This document shows, one piece after another, positions 36,557 through 46,031 of a stretch of 64,000 nucleotides of DNA. Every line of letters starts with the position of its first letter. The stretch's first letter is position 1. This DNA is from Comamonas halotolerans (lineage in GTDB: Bacteria > Pseudomonadota > Gammaproteobacteria > Burkholderiales > Burkholderiaceae_C). Position numbers and translations under genes: made by a program. The stretch covers positions 58,750 through 122,749 of the forward strand of contig NZ_JASAUZ010000002.1 in assembly GCF_030162935.1 (NCBI RefSeq). The letters are read 5' to 3'. Under the pieces are notes generated by a model that was not told where the DNA came from, ran no database searches, and worked only from the letters and a program-made list of their open reading frames with translations.

Positions 36557-38205
36557 TTTCAATGCTGCCTGTACGGCAGCGAACTGCAGCAGCATCCTGA
36601 TCTTGCGCCAGCTTACTTTCTGAGTTGCCTGTGCGGCAGCGAACTTACCCGGTGATCGAGACTATCGCGTCTGGCATTTCTGAGCTGCCTGTGCGGCAGC
36701 GAACTTGTTAATTCGTCATAGCGCGGTGCTGTCTGCTTTCTGAGCTGCCTGTGCGGCTGCGAACTCGCATTTGCCATCTGCCTGCGCACCTGGATCTTTC
36801 TGAGCTGCCTGTGCGTCAGCGAACATGTCCAGCCACCCCAAGCATCAACGAAACCATTTCTGAGCTGCCTGTGCGGCAGCGAACATGCTCTACGGTGAAC
36901 GACTTCAACTAGCTATTTTCTGAGCTGCCTGTGCGGCAGCGAACAAGGTCAGTGAGGCTTTCCGCAACGCAGTGGATTTCTGAGCTGCCTGTGCGGCAGC
37001 GAACAAAAAGCCCTAGAAATTCAACCCGCGCCCTACTTTTCTGAGCTGCCTGTGCGGCAGCGAACGGCTTCAAGCTCCTCTACGAACTCAATCCCATTTT
37101 CTGAGCTGCCTGTGCGGCAGCGAACTTCTGCAGGAGATGGAAAGCCAGCACGCACAGTTTCTGAGCTGCCTGTGCGGCAGCGAACGCAGCAGGCCGGGTC
37201 CAGGCTACAGGGGGTGGTTTCTGAGCTGCCTGTGCGGCAGCGAACGAGCTATTCGACGTGAAGCGTGACTTCGCAGATTTCTGAGCTGCCTGTGCGGCAG
37301 CGAACACGAATATGAAGAAGCAGATCAAGATCAGCAATTTCTGAGCTGCCTGTGCGGCAGCGAACACAAAGCGGCACTATCTGCATCGAGGCGCGAATTT
37401 CTGAGCTGCCTGTGCGGCAGCGAACCTTCCATCTCAGTGACACCCGAAGATGCCTTTTTTCTGAGCTGCCTGTGCGGCAGCGAACATGGCATCTGGAGGG
37501 GTTCCAGTGCCCCGCGTTTTCTGAGCTGCCTGTGCGGCAGCGAACCATGAGCTTGGCGCTGTGCGCGACCCGTCAGATTTCTGAGCTGCCTGTGCGGCAG
37601 CGAACATAAAACCTCCGCAACCCGGATTGGGTCTGGATTTCTGAGCTGCCTGTGCGGCAGCGAACGATCTCAAGCGCTTGAACCGCGGCTTGTGCTTTTT
37701 CTGAGCTGCCTGTGCGGCAGCGAACATTTGTTGTTATTGCTGTGTGTGGTGCGGTATTTTCTGAGCTGCCTGTGCGGCAGCGAACTACAAGATGGCTACA
37801 GGTAACGATGCCGACGATTTCTGAGCTGCCTGTGCGGCAGCGAACCTCATCACAAAATACGTGCCCACCGGTGGCGGTTTCTGAGCTGCCTGTGCGGCAG
37901 CGAACGCTAGAAAATAAACGAGCTAGAAATCGAGCTTTTTCTGAGCTGCCTGTGCGGCAGCGAACACGTCACGCGCTTACCCTTGTCCAGCTTCAGATTT
38001 CTGAGCTGCCTGTGCGGCAGCGAACTCGACCAGGAACGGCACACGCTCGTGCAGATTTTTCTGAGCTGCCTGTGCGGCAGCGAACAAACCCACGCCTAGA
38101 TTTCTTTACCTACCGGCTTTCTGAGCTGCCTGTGCGGCAGCGAACGTCTCGTTTTCACAGTTCTGCGCAAGTCATGTTTTCTGAGCTGCCTGTGCGGCAG
38201 CGAAC
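36557..38205 (-). CRISPR. Type I-F CRISPR array, 28 repeats and 27 spacers
   Basis: 28-bp repeats spaced every 60 bp. On the plus strand each reads TTTCTGAGCT ... GCAGCGAAC; on the crRNA (minus) strand it begins GTTCGCTGCCGCAC and ends with the 8-nt handle CTCAGAAA, with a GCTGCC/GGCAGC stem, matching I-F (Ypest) repeats. All spacers are 32 nt except 37005-37037 (33 nt). Repeats at 36617, 36737 and 36797 each have one change and the last one, 36557-36584, has four, marking this as the old, leader-distal end. The leader and the cas genes lie at the high-coordinate side, so the newest spacer is 38146-38177. No two spacers look alike. Confidence 0.98.
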
Positions 38206-38333
38206 TAGAGCATATCTCAGTCAGATCACTGATTTTTTAAAGAATTCCTCACAAAAAAGCGAACCACCCTTTTTTACAGCGATTCGCTAACCCGTTGTTT
38301 TTAAAGCACTGCGATCAATGCTTGAAAAAAGGG
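38206..38333 (-). promoter_or_regulatory. CRISPR leader
   Basis: 128 AT-rich bases between the csy4 stop codon and the first repeat. ACCCTTTTTT (38266-38275) and AAAAAAGGGT (38325-38334) form a 10-bp inverted repeat whose outer arm overlaps the csy4 stop. AGCGA-T-TCGCT (38278-38288) is a small palindrome, and GCGAAC at 38259-38264 repeats the end of the CRISPR repeat. A sequence near 38226-38238 loosely resembles an IHF site (two mismatches). Expected to hold the array promoter and the integration signals. Confidence 0.7.
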
Positions 38334-38909
38334 TCAAAACCAGGGGATTGATGCACCTTGGCTAAGTCCATAGGTATTGAACTTGCCCTTTGCTGCATGT
38401 GGCAGCAAAGGGCCATGCTCAACAAACAGCGCAAATGTTTGTGCAGTACTATGGCTTCGCAGGTTGGCAAAGGGCAGGTCGGGTTTGCGTTCTACATGTA
38501 GAGGGATGGCCTCTGTGGCCTGCTCCGCTGTTTCGCCTTTGCGCTGCATACGGCGGCGGCGCAGGCGCTCTACGCTGGTTTTGAATTGGCGCCGCTGCAC
38601 GCAACGGTGACTGGCACCAGCGGGCACAGGTGACAAGGCTGCCAAAGCAATGTGATCTCGCATGCCTTTGAGCCAGTCAATGGCAGAGAGCTGCTCCAAG
38701 GCCTGTTGCGTGCCATGCAAGCGCACCAGACTACCCAGTGTTCGCTTGCTCACCGGTGCGTTCACATGCTGCGGGAAGCTTACGCCCACCTCACCGCTGC
38801 CCAATTGCACCAAGGCACGGTGCAGCTTTGACAGCAGCGCCCCCATCAGATGTGCGTGGCTGAACTCGGGGTCTGGCAGGATGGTGATATCGATGTAATG
38901 CGTAGTCAT
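38334..38909 (-). CDS. cas6f: CRISPR endoribonuclease Cas6f (Csy4)
   Basis: Cuts pre-crRNA within each repeat and stays on the 3' stem as part of the I-F Csy complex. 191 aa from the ATG at 38909, 4 nt after the csy3 stop; the frame extends upstream but MTTHYIDITILPDPEF matches the known N-terminus. The catalytic His is in LLSKLHRALV (equivalent to His29 of P. aeruginosa Csy4); the Arg-rich helix RLRRRRMQRK that holds the RNA stem is present, as is LRSHSTAQTFALFVEHGP with the conserved Ser and Phe. C-terminus GLSQGASIPWF is typical. Confidence 0.96.
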   Translation of the reverse strand: MTTHYIDITILPDPEFSHAHLMGALLSKLHRALVQLGSGEVGVSFPQHVNAPVSKRTLGSLVRLHGTQQALEQLSAIDWLKGMRDHIALAALSPVPAGASHRCVQRRQFKTSVERLRRRRMQRKGETAEQATEAIPLHVERKPDLPFANLRSHSTAQTFALFVEHGPLLPHAAKGKFNTYGLSQGASIPWF

Positions 38910-38913
38910 GGCA

Positions 38914-39930
38914 TCAGCTCGCATCACCAAACACACCACCACGAATCAGCACGGCCATAACAAAGTGCTGCTGTTCCACGGCGGGGACCTGGTCTTTAAG
39001 CAGCCAGTTGTCCAGCAATGTGTAGAAGTCCATTTTTTGCTTGGGCTGGCGATAGGCCTTGCCTTGTGTGGTGACCGAGCCATAGGGCTCCACGGCAATT
39101 GGCCCCAGCTCCGCTGCGCCTTCATACCAGGTATCAATCGTGCGAATGGCATTGCCGATTTTTTGCGAGTGCATGGCGGCCACGTTATCCACGTGATACA
39201 GCGTCTTGCTTTTGCCGTTGCTGCCCTTATCGAGAATCAGCTCCTGGGAAGGGAATACTTCCTGCCCTGCCCCCACACGCACAAAGGCCGTGATTTGCAG
39301 CAGCACATGGCGCTGGCCTGCAAGGCCCTCAGCGATCACTGCACCCACCTCCTTCACTTTGGAATCAATAGCATCCAGCGTGCGCATGCTGTGCTCCAGT
39401 GCCTTGAAAGACCAAGAATGTTCCGCCTTGCCATCTTTCAGCACAGTGACTTCAACCACTACCTCTTCTGCGCCTTGGCGGTTGCGCCACAGAAAGCGGC
39501 CGTTGGCCAGGTTGGCTGCATAGCGGTTGGCCAACTCAGCAAAGCCGTTTTGTTGTACATAGCCCTGCACGGTTTGCAGCAGTTTGGCTTGGTAATCCGC
39601 ACTGTTGCAAGCAGACGGTGTACCTGCACCAGGCAACACACGCAGCGTGAACTGCACTTTCAACGTGTCTGCATCAGCAGGTAGCGCCGCCACATCCACG
39701 GTTTGCAGGTTGGGGTTTTCAATCGCTGCATCCAGCTTGGCAGGATCTTGGTCTTTGGTTTTCAGGCGGTTACTGATGGTGCCGCGTACGGACTTGGGCT
39801 TGATCTCCACAGGCACCCAGCTTGCAGATGCATCACGCTCCTCCCAGCGGCCTGCGCGGAAGATGGCGTCCGATGGGTCCAGCTTGCGTTCAAAAGCCAG
39901 GACAGAAGCGGTTTTAAGTATGTTCGACAT
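38914..39930 (-). CDS. csy3: I-F Cascade backbone subunit Csy3 (Cas7f)
   Basis: Six copies form the crRNA-binding backbone of the I-F surveillance complex. 338 aa, normal. Recognised by [24 protein letters not shown] at the N-terminus and by the RTIDTWYEG and [11 protein letters not shown] segments. AAGGAA precedes the ATG. Lies 68 nt after csy2, the widest gap in the csy part of the operon. Confidence 0.96.
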   Translation of the reverse strand: MSNILKTASVLAFERKLDPSDAIFRAGRWEERDASASWVPVEIKPKSVRGTISNRLKTKDQDPAKLDAAIENPNLQTVDVAALPADADTLKVQFTLRVLPGAGTPSACNSADYQAKLLQTVQGYVQQNGFAELANRYAANLANGRFLWRNRQGAEEVVVEVTVLKDGKAEHSWSFKALEHSMRTLDAIDSKVKEVGAVIAEGLAGQRHVLLQITAFVRVGAGQEVFPSQELILDKGSNGKSKTLYHVDNVAAMHSQKIGNAIRTIDTWYEGAAELGPIAVEPYGSVTTQGKAYRQPKQKMDFYTLLDNWLLKDQVPAVEQQHFVMAVLIRGGVFGDAS

Positions 39931-39998
39931 GGTGAAATTCCTTAGGTAATTTGTTCAAAATTCAAGAAGAAATGCAAAGAAGGCGCGTGCCAATGCCT

Positions 39999-41084
39999 CT
40001 AGTCATCGACATAGTCGTCGTCCTCCTCATCCCAGTCGTCGTCAGCAATGCCTGCTGACTCCTGATGCTCTGACAGCGTGTTGTGAAAGGTATTGCGGCA
40101 GCGGTACAAGCCTGCGGCGGCATCGGTATCCGCCTGCCATAACAAGTCTTGCAGACGCTCGATCCGGTGTGGACTAAGCCATGCGCCAATCGAATACACC
40201 GACTCCACAAAGCGCAGCGGTGCTGTCATATCGCGTGCATTGCCCACCGTACCTGCTGCATGTTGGGCCCCCAAGGCTGCATAGCCCACAGGAATGGGAA
40301 CCAGCCAGCCGCTTCCCTTGGTTTTTTCCATCTGTCGGAATGGGTCTTTCCACTCGACTTTGCCGTCTGACTGAGCTTCGCCGTCCTTGACAGCTTGCGC
40401 CTCATAGTTAAAGCGTGCTGCGTGCAGCCAGGCATCGAGCAGCGTGGCCTGGGGCTGCGTGGTATTTCGCAGCTTTTCCAGGCGCTGTGCCAGCACATCG
40501 TCACGCGACACCAGTGCAAAACCGGGCAGCCATTGGCGACGCCAGCGCCGAAAGTCCTCTTTTTGCTGCGCGTTGTCTTCAGCAATCACGTCCATCCAGG
40601 GCCGCACTTTCTTGCCTGGCGCAGGACGCGATGGCAGCAAGCTGCCACCAGCCACGCGCATCTGCTCAGCAATTTCTCCCACTGATTTGGCCCATGCCTC
40701 ACGCTGCTCTTTGTCATGCAGCTCACTGGCTGCTGCACCAGGCTGCAAGGCCACGCCAAACACCAGTGACACCTGCATGTGCATGCGGCCTTCTTCCACA
40801 ATGGCAGCGGTGCTGCCGTCTTTGTCCACGGGGTTGCGTGTCAGATTGAAAGTGCGCACATAGCCCTCGCTGACCTGCTCCTGATGGTGATGGCATACCA
40901 CGCCAACACTGAGCAGCTTCAAGGGAATGTGCTTGTGCGCCAGCTTGCGCTGCAGCGCCCACATCAGGCCAATAAATGCCGTGATGGATGGAAAGCCGTG
41001 CGTCAGCGGGCTGGAAATGGCGTTGGCATTTTGCACACGCAAGTGTGGCAACACCAGAATGGCTTGAGGCTGTAGCTGGATCAT
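39999..41084 (-). CDS. csy2: I-F Cascade subunit Csy2 (Cas5f)
   Basis: Caps the 5' handle of crRNA together with Csy1. 361 aa. Typical N-terminus: ILVLPHLRVQNANAISSPLTHGFPSITAFIGLMWAL; later GWLVPIPVGYAALG and FVESVYSIGAWLSPHRI. The C-terminal end is strongly acidic (DDDWDEEDDDYVDD), an extension not needed for the fold. Start overlaps the csy1 stop in an ATGA junction. Confidence 0.95.
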   Translation of the reverse strand: MIQLQPQAILVLPHLRVQNANAISSPLTHGFPSITAFIGLMWALQRKLAHKHIPLKLLSVGVVCHHHQEQVSEGYVRTFNLTRNPVDKDGSTAAIVEEGRMHMQVSLVFGVALQPGAAASELHDKEQREAWAKSVGEIAEQMRVAGGSLLPSRPAPGKKVRPWMDVIAEDNAQQKEDFRRWRRQWLPGFALVSRDDVLAQRLEKLRNTTQPQATLLDAWLHAARFNYEAQAVKDGEAQSDGKVEWKDPFRQMEKTKGSGWLVPIPVGYAALGAQHAAGTVGNARDMTAPLRFVESVYSIGAWLSPHRIERLQDLLWQADTDAAAGLYRCRNTFHNTLSEHQESAGIADDDWDEEDDDYVDD

Positions 41085-42442
41085 GCTGCACCACCTTTTC
41101 CTGACTCCAACTTGCTGCGCAATGCACGCAGCTGCCCCCTGAAGCCATCCTCGTCAGCCAGCAACTCTTTGGCCCATTCGCGAGCCTCCACATCACCTAC
41201 AGGCAAACGGTCTTGCAGCTGCTGGTTCAGCCAACGCCCAAAGCGCTTGCCAATTTCGGCTGGCCAGTCCATGTGCAACCACTCCTGCGCAAACTCCGCT
41301 TCTTGCGGCATTTCAGTGCGTAACGGGTCCAGCCAGAGCTGCTCATCACGATGGAGCTGTTCAAACCTGTCGGTGTCCATGGTCCACCCCGCAGGCATGC
41401 TTTGCTGCAACTCTCCGGCCAGCGCCACAAGCTCGTCCACCAAAGTGTCGATCAGCGCTTCACGACGCTCCCGCGTCTCAAGGTTTGGAGGTGGCTCGGA
41501 TTGCAGAAACTGGCGCAAGGCGCGCACCGTCTGACGCACTTCTGGACGAGAGATGAACAGTTTGTTGAATACCGAATCTGTACCCACAGGCAGTCGCGTG
41601 GCGCTGCTCTTCCACACAGGCGGCAGTGAGGACAGCAAATAGTTCACCCCGCCCCGCTCGCTATTCAATTGACTGATATTTTGAGGCTTCGTCCCACCCA
41701 TCTTTTGCGCAGCCAAGCCTGGATAGTCATAAAAAACACCATCGTGCGCCTTGCGCTCACGGCGGGCGATGCGCGCCGCCTTGTTGGCATCACCAAAGCG
41801 ATGTGCCTGAATTTCTGCATACACCGCATGGGCCAAGGAAGTGGCATACAGTGGTGCCAGCAATTCATATTGCGCATCATCACTGGCATCGTCGCCTGTC
41901 AGCCAGTACAACTGCTTGGCACGGGTATGGCTGCTGGGGCCTCCGGCCCGCGCCTCAGTCAACGACACAAAAGCATCGCGCAGCACCTGAGCTTGCGTTG
42001 CATCGTCGTGCAGGGCTTGCAGGGCAGCAGGGTCTTTTGCCAGCAAGGCTGCCAGCAAGGTTTGACCTCCTACTTGCAGCTTGAGCAGCTTGTACACATC
42101 CAGGGCAGCCGCATTGCCTACCACATCGCTATCAAAATCCGCACCCAAGGCGTGGCTGCCCACATCTTGCAATGGGGGTAGCTGTGACGGATCGACATAA
42201 AGATTGGTGCCGCGCGCGTCCGGATGGATGGGCTTTAGCGAATGGGTAACCGCTTGAATTTGCTGCACACGGCGTGCTGCATCAGCAAGCCATATATGCG
42301 GCTCGTGTTCTGCCATGAGCTGCTGCCGTTTCGGGTCATCCTCTTTAAGTTTGTCCAGCTTAGCTCGCAAGCGCGTGCGAATGAATGCACGAACGGCAGT
42401 ATGAAAACCTGCATACCCAGGTTCTTCTTCCATGTTCTCCAT
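41081..42442 (-). CDS. csy1: I-F Cascade subunit Csy1 (Cas8f)
   Basis: Large subunit of the I-F complex that recognises the protospacer PAM. 453 aa, within the normal range. The Csy1 family pattern is visible in SHALGADFDSDVVGNAAALDVYKLL, the QNISQLNSERGGVNYLLSSLPP core and KLFISRPEVRQTVRALRQFL. A strong Shine-Dalgarno (AAGGAGGAGG) precedes the ATG. It lies 37 nt after cas3 and overlaps csy2 by 4 nt. Confidence 0.95.
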   Translation of the reverse strand: MENMEEEPGYAGFHTAVRAFIRTRLRAKLDKLKEDDPKRQQLMAEHEPHIWLADAARRVQQIQAVTHSLKPIHPDARGTNLYVDPSQLPPLQDVGSHALGADFDSDVVGNAAALDVYKLLKLQVGGQTLLAALLAKDPAALQALHDDATQAQVLRDAFVSLTEARAGGPSSHTRAKQLYWLTGDDASDDAQYELLAPLYATSLAHAVYAEIQAHRFGDANKAARIARRERKAHDGVFYDYPGLAAQKMGGTKPQNISQLNSERGGVNYLLSSLPPVWKSSATRLPVGTDSVFNKLFISRPEVRQTVRALRQFLQSEPPPNLETRERREALIDTLVDELVALAGELQQSMPAGWTMDTDRFEQLHRDEQLWLDPLRTEMPQEAEFAQEWLHMDWPAEIGKRFGRWLNQQLQDRLPVGDVEAREWAKELLADEDGFRGQLRALRSKLESGKGGAA

Positions 42443-42479
42443 AACAGCCTCCTCCTTTCTAAATCTTGTTGATAGGTTT

Positions 42480-45400
42480 TCAGCGCACTAATTTATTGAA
42501 CCCTAGCGCCTCATGCCAACACCAGCCTTGCGTTGACTCCGGCAAGCTGGCGGTGGCATAGCGCTTGGCGCACTGCTCCAGCGTCAGGTCTTTTTCTTTG
42601 GCCAGATCACTCAAGGCCTGTAGCAGATCAACCTGTATCCAGGGCTGCACGCTGTGCTGCGGGTTGGGAAAAAGCCTCTTGTCTGCAATGCGGGTGAGCA
42701 TGGTTGCGTCATCGCACACATACAGGTTCTCAGTGCGCTTACCTTCATCCACCACACGATGCAAGAGCAACAGCGCCTCATCTTCATCTGGTAAAAACGC
42801 CACCTCCACACGCTGCTGGTCATCGGCACGAAAACGCTGGTATTGGGGCAGCACGCCGGTCAGCCACAGGCGCTGCGGATGGGCTGCATCGGCTTCATAC
42901 CAAGCCAGGCTGGCATCGCGCTGAACCAGTGTGGGCATGAGTGCATCAGGCTTTTTGGGGAGCATGGTGTCACGCATACGGGCATGCTCCAGATCCACCC
43001 AGTTGTCTGCCCGCCTGGGTTTTCGTTTGACTTGATGAATGCGCGGTTGCGCATCCACAGGCCAGGGGCTGGGCCATTCCTGCAACTGGCGCTCTAGCAA
43101 GACGCTCAGACTGTGTGAACTGAAATGAAAATGTGGCGTGTCGCTGGCATCCAGCTCAAAGCCGGGCTTGCAATAGGCCGCTTTTTCACGATCAGCGTCC
43201 TCCGTAAACTCCAGCGCCTTACCGTTGGTGTCCAGAACTTGCACATTGACCGTTTGCACGGGACTGCTGCGATGTCGGCGCACTCGGCCAACCAACTGAA
43301 TGAGGGAGCGCATCGATGATGGCTCCACCACGGCCCAGTCATAGTCATGGTCACGCCCCACTTCGGTGATGGGACTGCCCAGCACAATAAAGAGTTGGTC
43401 GCTCTCCGGATATTGGTCAATCAGCGCACGTATGGAGGGACGCTGGAACACAGGGTCTGCGCCATCTTCCAGTGGGCGGCGACTGAGCACGGTGTCCAGC
43501 TCCTGTTCAATGATGGAACGCGCCAGCAGCGGAAACTGCGAGTGGTACACACACAGATGAATGCGCACGCCTGCAGGAGCACCTTGGGAGTAGATAGACT
43601 GCGCCACGTCCAGCAGCGGCGCAATATTGGCCATGCGAATCAGTCCAAAACTCACACGCTTGCCACTCTCCGGATCAAGGCTGTGGTTTTGCGTGTTGCT
43701 GTGCAGCTTCCAGGCGCACTGCAGCATGAATTGCGCCAATTCCTGGCGACGTTGCTGTACCGGGACGCCTATGGCCTGCAAATCCTCTGGCAGCGGAACA
43801 ATTTGCGCCAGCCTGCGTGCCCCGGTCTTGGCTGCTTTGGCCAGTTGCTGCATACGCTTGCCGACGAATGTTTCATGCGCTTGAGCGAAGTCGCTGCCTT
43901 TGGCGCATGCATGGTCGGCTTGGTGAAATTCATCCACCCACAGGCAGCACACGCTGACGGGCTCATGCGGGCGATCACTACGGTGTTTTTGAAATACTTC
44001 ACGCCCAGCACGGTAAGCGCGAAACAGTCCCTCCACCAAGGCTGGCGGCAAGGTGGCCGACGACAGCAACACCCGAGAACCCAGTAACCCGGCCCAGTGC
44101 ACAAGACGTGTAAGCGCGGGCAAATCAGCCATGTCAAAGTCGTCTGGCTCATCCAGCACCAGGTCGCTGGTCAGCAAACGCAACATGGGGGCAATCTGGC
44201 GACCACCGCGCAGGCTTTCGGTGGCGGGCGTGAGGTGGTCTACCGTGCACACCAGCAAAGGGGCCGCAATCAGGCGGCGCACCTGTGCGTCGTCTGTCAA
44301 ACGCTCCAGCAAGGGATGGCGGTCATTGCCCTCAAACAACACCTGCCCACCCTCATCCAGCAAGGCTTGATTGGATGCAGAGCCTGTGGCTTCAGCTTGC
44401 CGCTCCCAGTATTCAAACAAGTCGCGGCTGGCCGCACCACCGACCCTGATGGCCAGCTGCTCATCGCTCAGCCCCAAGTCACGCTGAAAGCTGCGCCCGG
44501 TTTGCAAGGTCAGGGTGCGCAGGCCAATGGCAAAGGCGCAGCGCATGCCGAGCTTGGGATCGGCCAAGGCATTCATGATGCGTGCATTGCCCAGGGTTTT
44601 GCCGCAGCCGGTCGACGCCATATTAACAATGAACGCGCCTTGGCTGGCGGCTTGCAGGCGCACACCGGCAGCCCAGTCTGTGGCTTTGTCTTGCCACTGA
44701 AAGCGTGCGCTGCTGTTGCGCTTTTTCAAGCCCTTGTGGTTTTGCAACGCGGGCAGGCTGCGTGCCAATGTGGGCAGCGAGTGTGTGATAAGGCTGGTGT
44801 GTGCTTGCACGCCCAGCAGATGCTCATCCAGGGTTTGATTGAAAACCGGCTTGAAGCACTTGCCTGCCCCCCACCTGTCACCATTCTTTCTGGAAGTGTT
44901 GGCAAACAGTGGGTAGCCTGCACTGAGATAGGGCTTGCGACGGGCCTCGTCTTCGATGCTGGAATAATGGTGGTCGGCCAGCATCAGGCACATGCGGCTG
45001 ATGTGCATGGTGAACGGGTCGTTCAAGACGGATGCTCCGTCACCCTTGTCCACCAAAGCCAATAACTTGCAGGCATAGCGCGCAACTTGCTTGCGCCATG
45101 ACAACTGAGCAACAGGCAGGCCATGTGGGAAGCGCCAGTACGATTCCAGCGTCAGGCTGTCCACAGGCTCGCGTGGCTCATTCCAGTCTGCATTTACGGC
45201 TTGCAACAGCCCTGTCAGTTCTGCGCGTGTTATTGACACGCGGTTGCTGCCGAAACGGCGCCAGATACGATGCTTGTCTTCATCGCCAAGATCCGTATCT
45301 GCTTTTTTTTCCACGGGTTTGCAAGGCAAGCGGTGGTGCGTCAGCACCAGCCACGCCACGGCTTGTGCCAGCGGAGGCAAAGCAGCAAAAGGATTCAGGG

Positions 45401-46031
45401 CTCTCTTTTGCCCAGGCTGCCATTTGGCATCCGTGATGCCATCACAGTGCAGTTGTGCCAACCAGTGCGCTTCAAATGCCTGGGAATCAACCTCGCTGTC
45501 GGCACAAGCGCCCAGCCGCTGCAGCCAACCTGCATCCGAGTCACTGCCTACAAACGACTGAAACAAGCGCACTGACACCCATTCGTGGCGATAGTGGTTG
45601 CGCTCCATCACACGGGGATTGCGCAGTCGATCCTGAAACGCCTGCGTGGCCTTGCCCAGATCGTGCAGCAAAGCAGCCAATGCTGACAAGGCAGTGATCA
45701 ACGGTAGGTGATGCCAGGCGTTTTCATCTTCGGCACGCAAAATGTTGTGGCTGCTTGTATTGGTCGGCACTGCCCCAGCTTCGTTGAACTGGCGGCCATC
45801 ACCCACCACCCACAACAGTTCGCTGTGGTCGCGCCCGCGAATCCAGTGGCAGGCCACCGCAGTGTTTTTGCGTGCGCTCTGGCGCAGCAGCTTGCGCACG
45901 GTGTCCAGACCGGCTTGGGTGATGGAGGTCTGCCAAGTGCGCTCGCCACGACGCTCGGCAAACTGGTCCAGAATGCGGCGCGTTTCGGTCAGCGCTCGTT
46001 TGCTGCATTGGGAGACAAACAGCACATTCAT
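42480..46031 (-). CDS. cas3: Cas2-Cas3 fusion helicase-nuclease (type I-F)
   Basis: Performs target DNA degradation and, through the Cas2 part, joins Cas1 in spacer integration. 1183 aa. Order: Cas2-like domain (residues 1-90, MNVLFVSQCSKRALTETRRILDQFAERRG), HD nuclease (LAALLHDLGKATQAF near 113, with a later SH/HH-type ligand set), SF2 helicase with Walker A MASTGCGKT near 470, DEPD box (LVLDEPDDFD), SSATLPP motif III, and motif VI QLVGRVRRHR, then a C-terminal domain. All main motifs look intact. Starts overlapping the cas1 stop by 4 nt. Confidence 0.96.
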   Translation of the reverse strand: MNVLFVSQCSKRALTETRRILDQFAERRGERTWQTSITQAGLDTVRKLLRQSARKNTAVACHWIRGRDHSELLWVVGDGRQFNEAGAVPTNTSSHNILRAEDENAWHHLPLITALSALAALLHDLGKATQAFQDRLRNPRVMERNHYRHEWVSVRLFQSFVGSDSDAGWLQRLGACADSEVDSQAFEAHWLAQLHCDGITDAKWQPGQKRALNPFAALPPLAQAVAWLVLTHHRLPCKPVEKKADTDLGDEDKHRIWRRFGSNRVSITRAELTGLLQAVNADWNEPREPVDSLTLESYWRFPHGLPVAQLSWRKQVARYACKLLALVDKGDGASVLNDPFTMHISRMCLMLADHHYSSIEDEARRKPYLSAGYPLFANTSRKNGDRWGAGKCFKPVFNQTLDEHLLGVQAHTSLITHSLPTLARSLPALQNHKGLKKRNSSARFQWQDKATDWAAGVRLQAASQGAFIVNMASTGCGKTLGNARIMNALADPKLGMRCAFAIGLRTLTLQTGRSFQRDLGLSDEQLAIRVGGAASRDLFEYWERQAEATGSASNQALLDEGGQVLFEGNDRHPLLERLTDDAQVRRLIAAPLLVCTVDHLTPATESLRGGRQIAPMLRLLTSDLVLDEPDDFDMADLPALTRLVHWAGLLGSRVLLSSATLPPALVEGLFRAYRAGREVFQKHRSDRPHEPVSVCCLWVDEFHQADHACAKGSDFAQAHETFVGKRMQQLAKAAKTGARRLAQIVPLPEDLQAIGVPVQQRRQELAQFMLQCAWKLHSNTQNHSLDPESGKRVSFGLIRMANIAPLLDVAQSIYSQGAPAGVRIHLCVYHSQFPLLARSIIEQELDTVLSRRPLEDGADPVFQRPSIRALIDQYPESDQLFIVLGSPITEVGRDHDYDWAVVEPSSMRSLIQLVGRVRRHRSSPVQTVNVQVLDTNGKALEFTEDADREKAAYCKPGFELDASDTPHFHFSSHSLSVLLERQLQEWPSPWPVDAQPRIHQVKRKPRRADNWVDLEHARMRDTMLPKKPDALMPTLVQRDASLAWYEADAAHPQRLWLTGVLPQYQRFRADDQQRVEVAFLPDEDEALLLLHRVVDEGKRTENLYVCDDATMLTRIADKRLFPNPQHSVQPWIQVDLLQALSDLAKEKDLTLEQCAKRYATASLPESTQGWCWHEALGFNKLVR

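Noticed and set aside
36585..38177. Self-targeting spacers
   Set aside because: No spacer was seen to match other parts of this window by eye; a full-genome search would be needed to exclude it.
36560..38290. Open frames with repeated SELPVRQRT or FAAAQAAQK units across the array
   Set aside because: They are the translation of the CRISPR repeats themselves; the 60-bp period keeps one frame open. Not genes.
42480..46031. Cas2-Cas3 fusion as a novelty
   Set aside because: This fusion is the normal state in type I-F systems.
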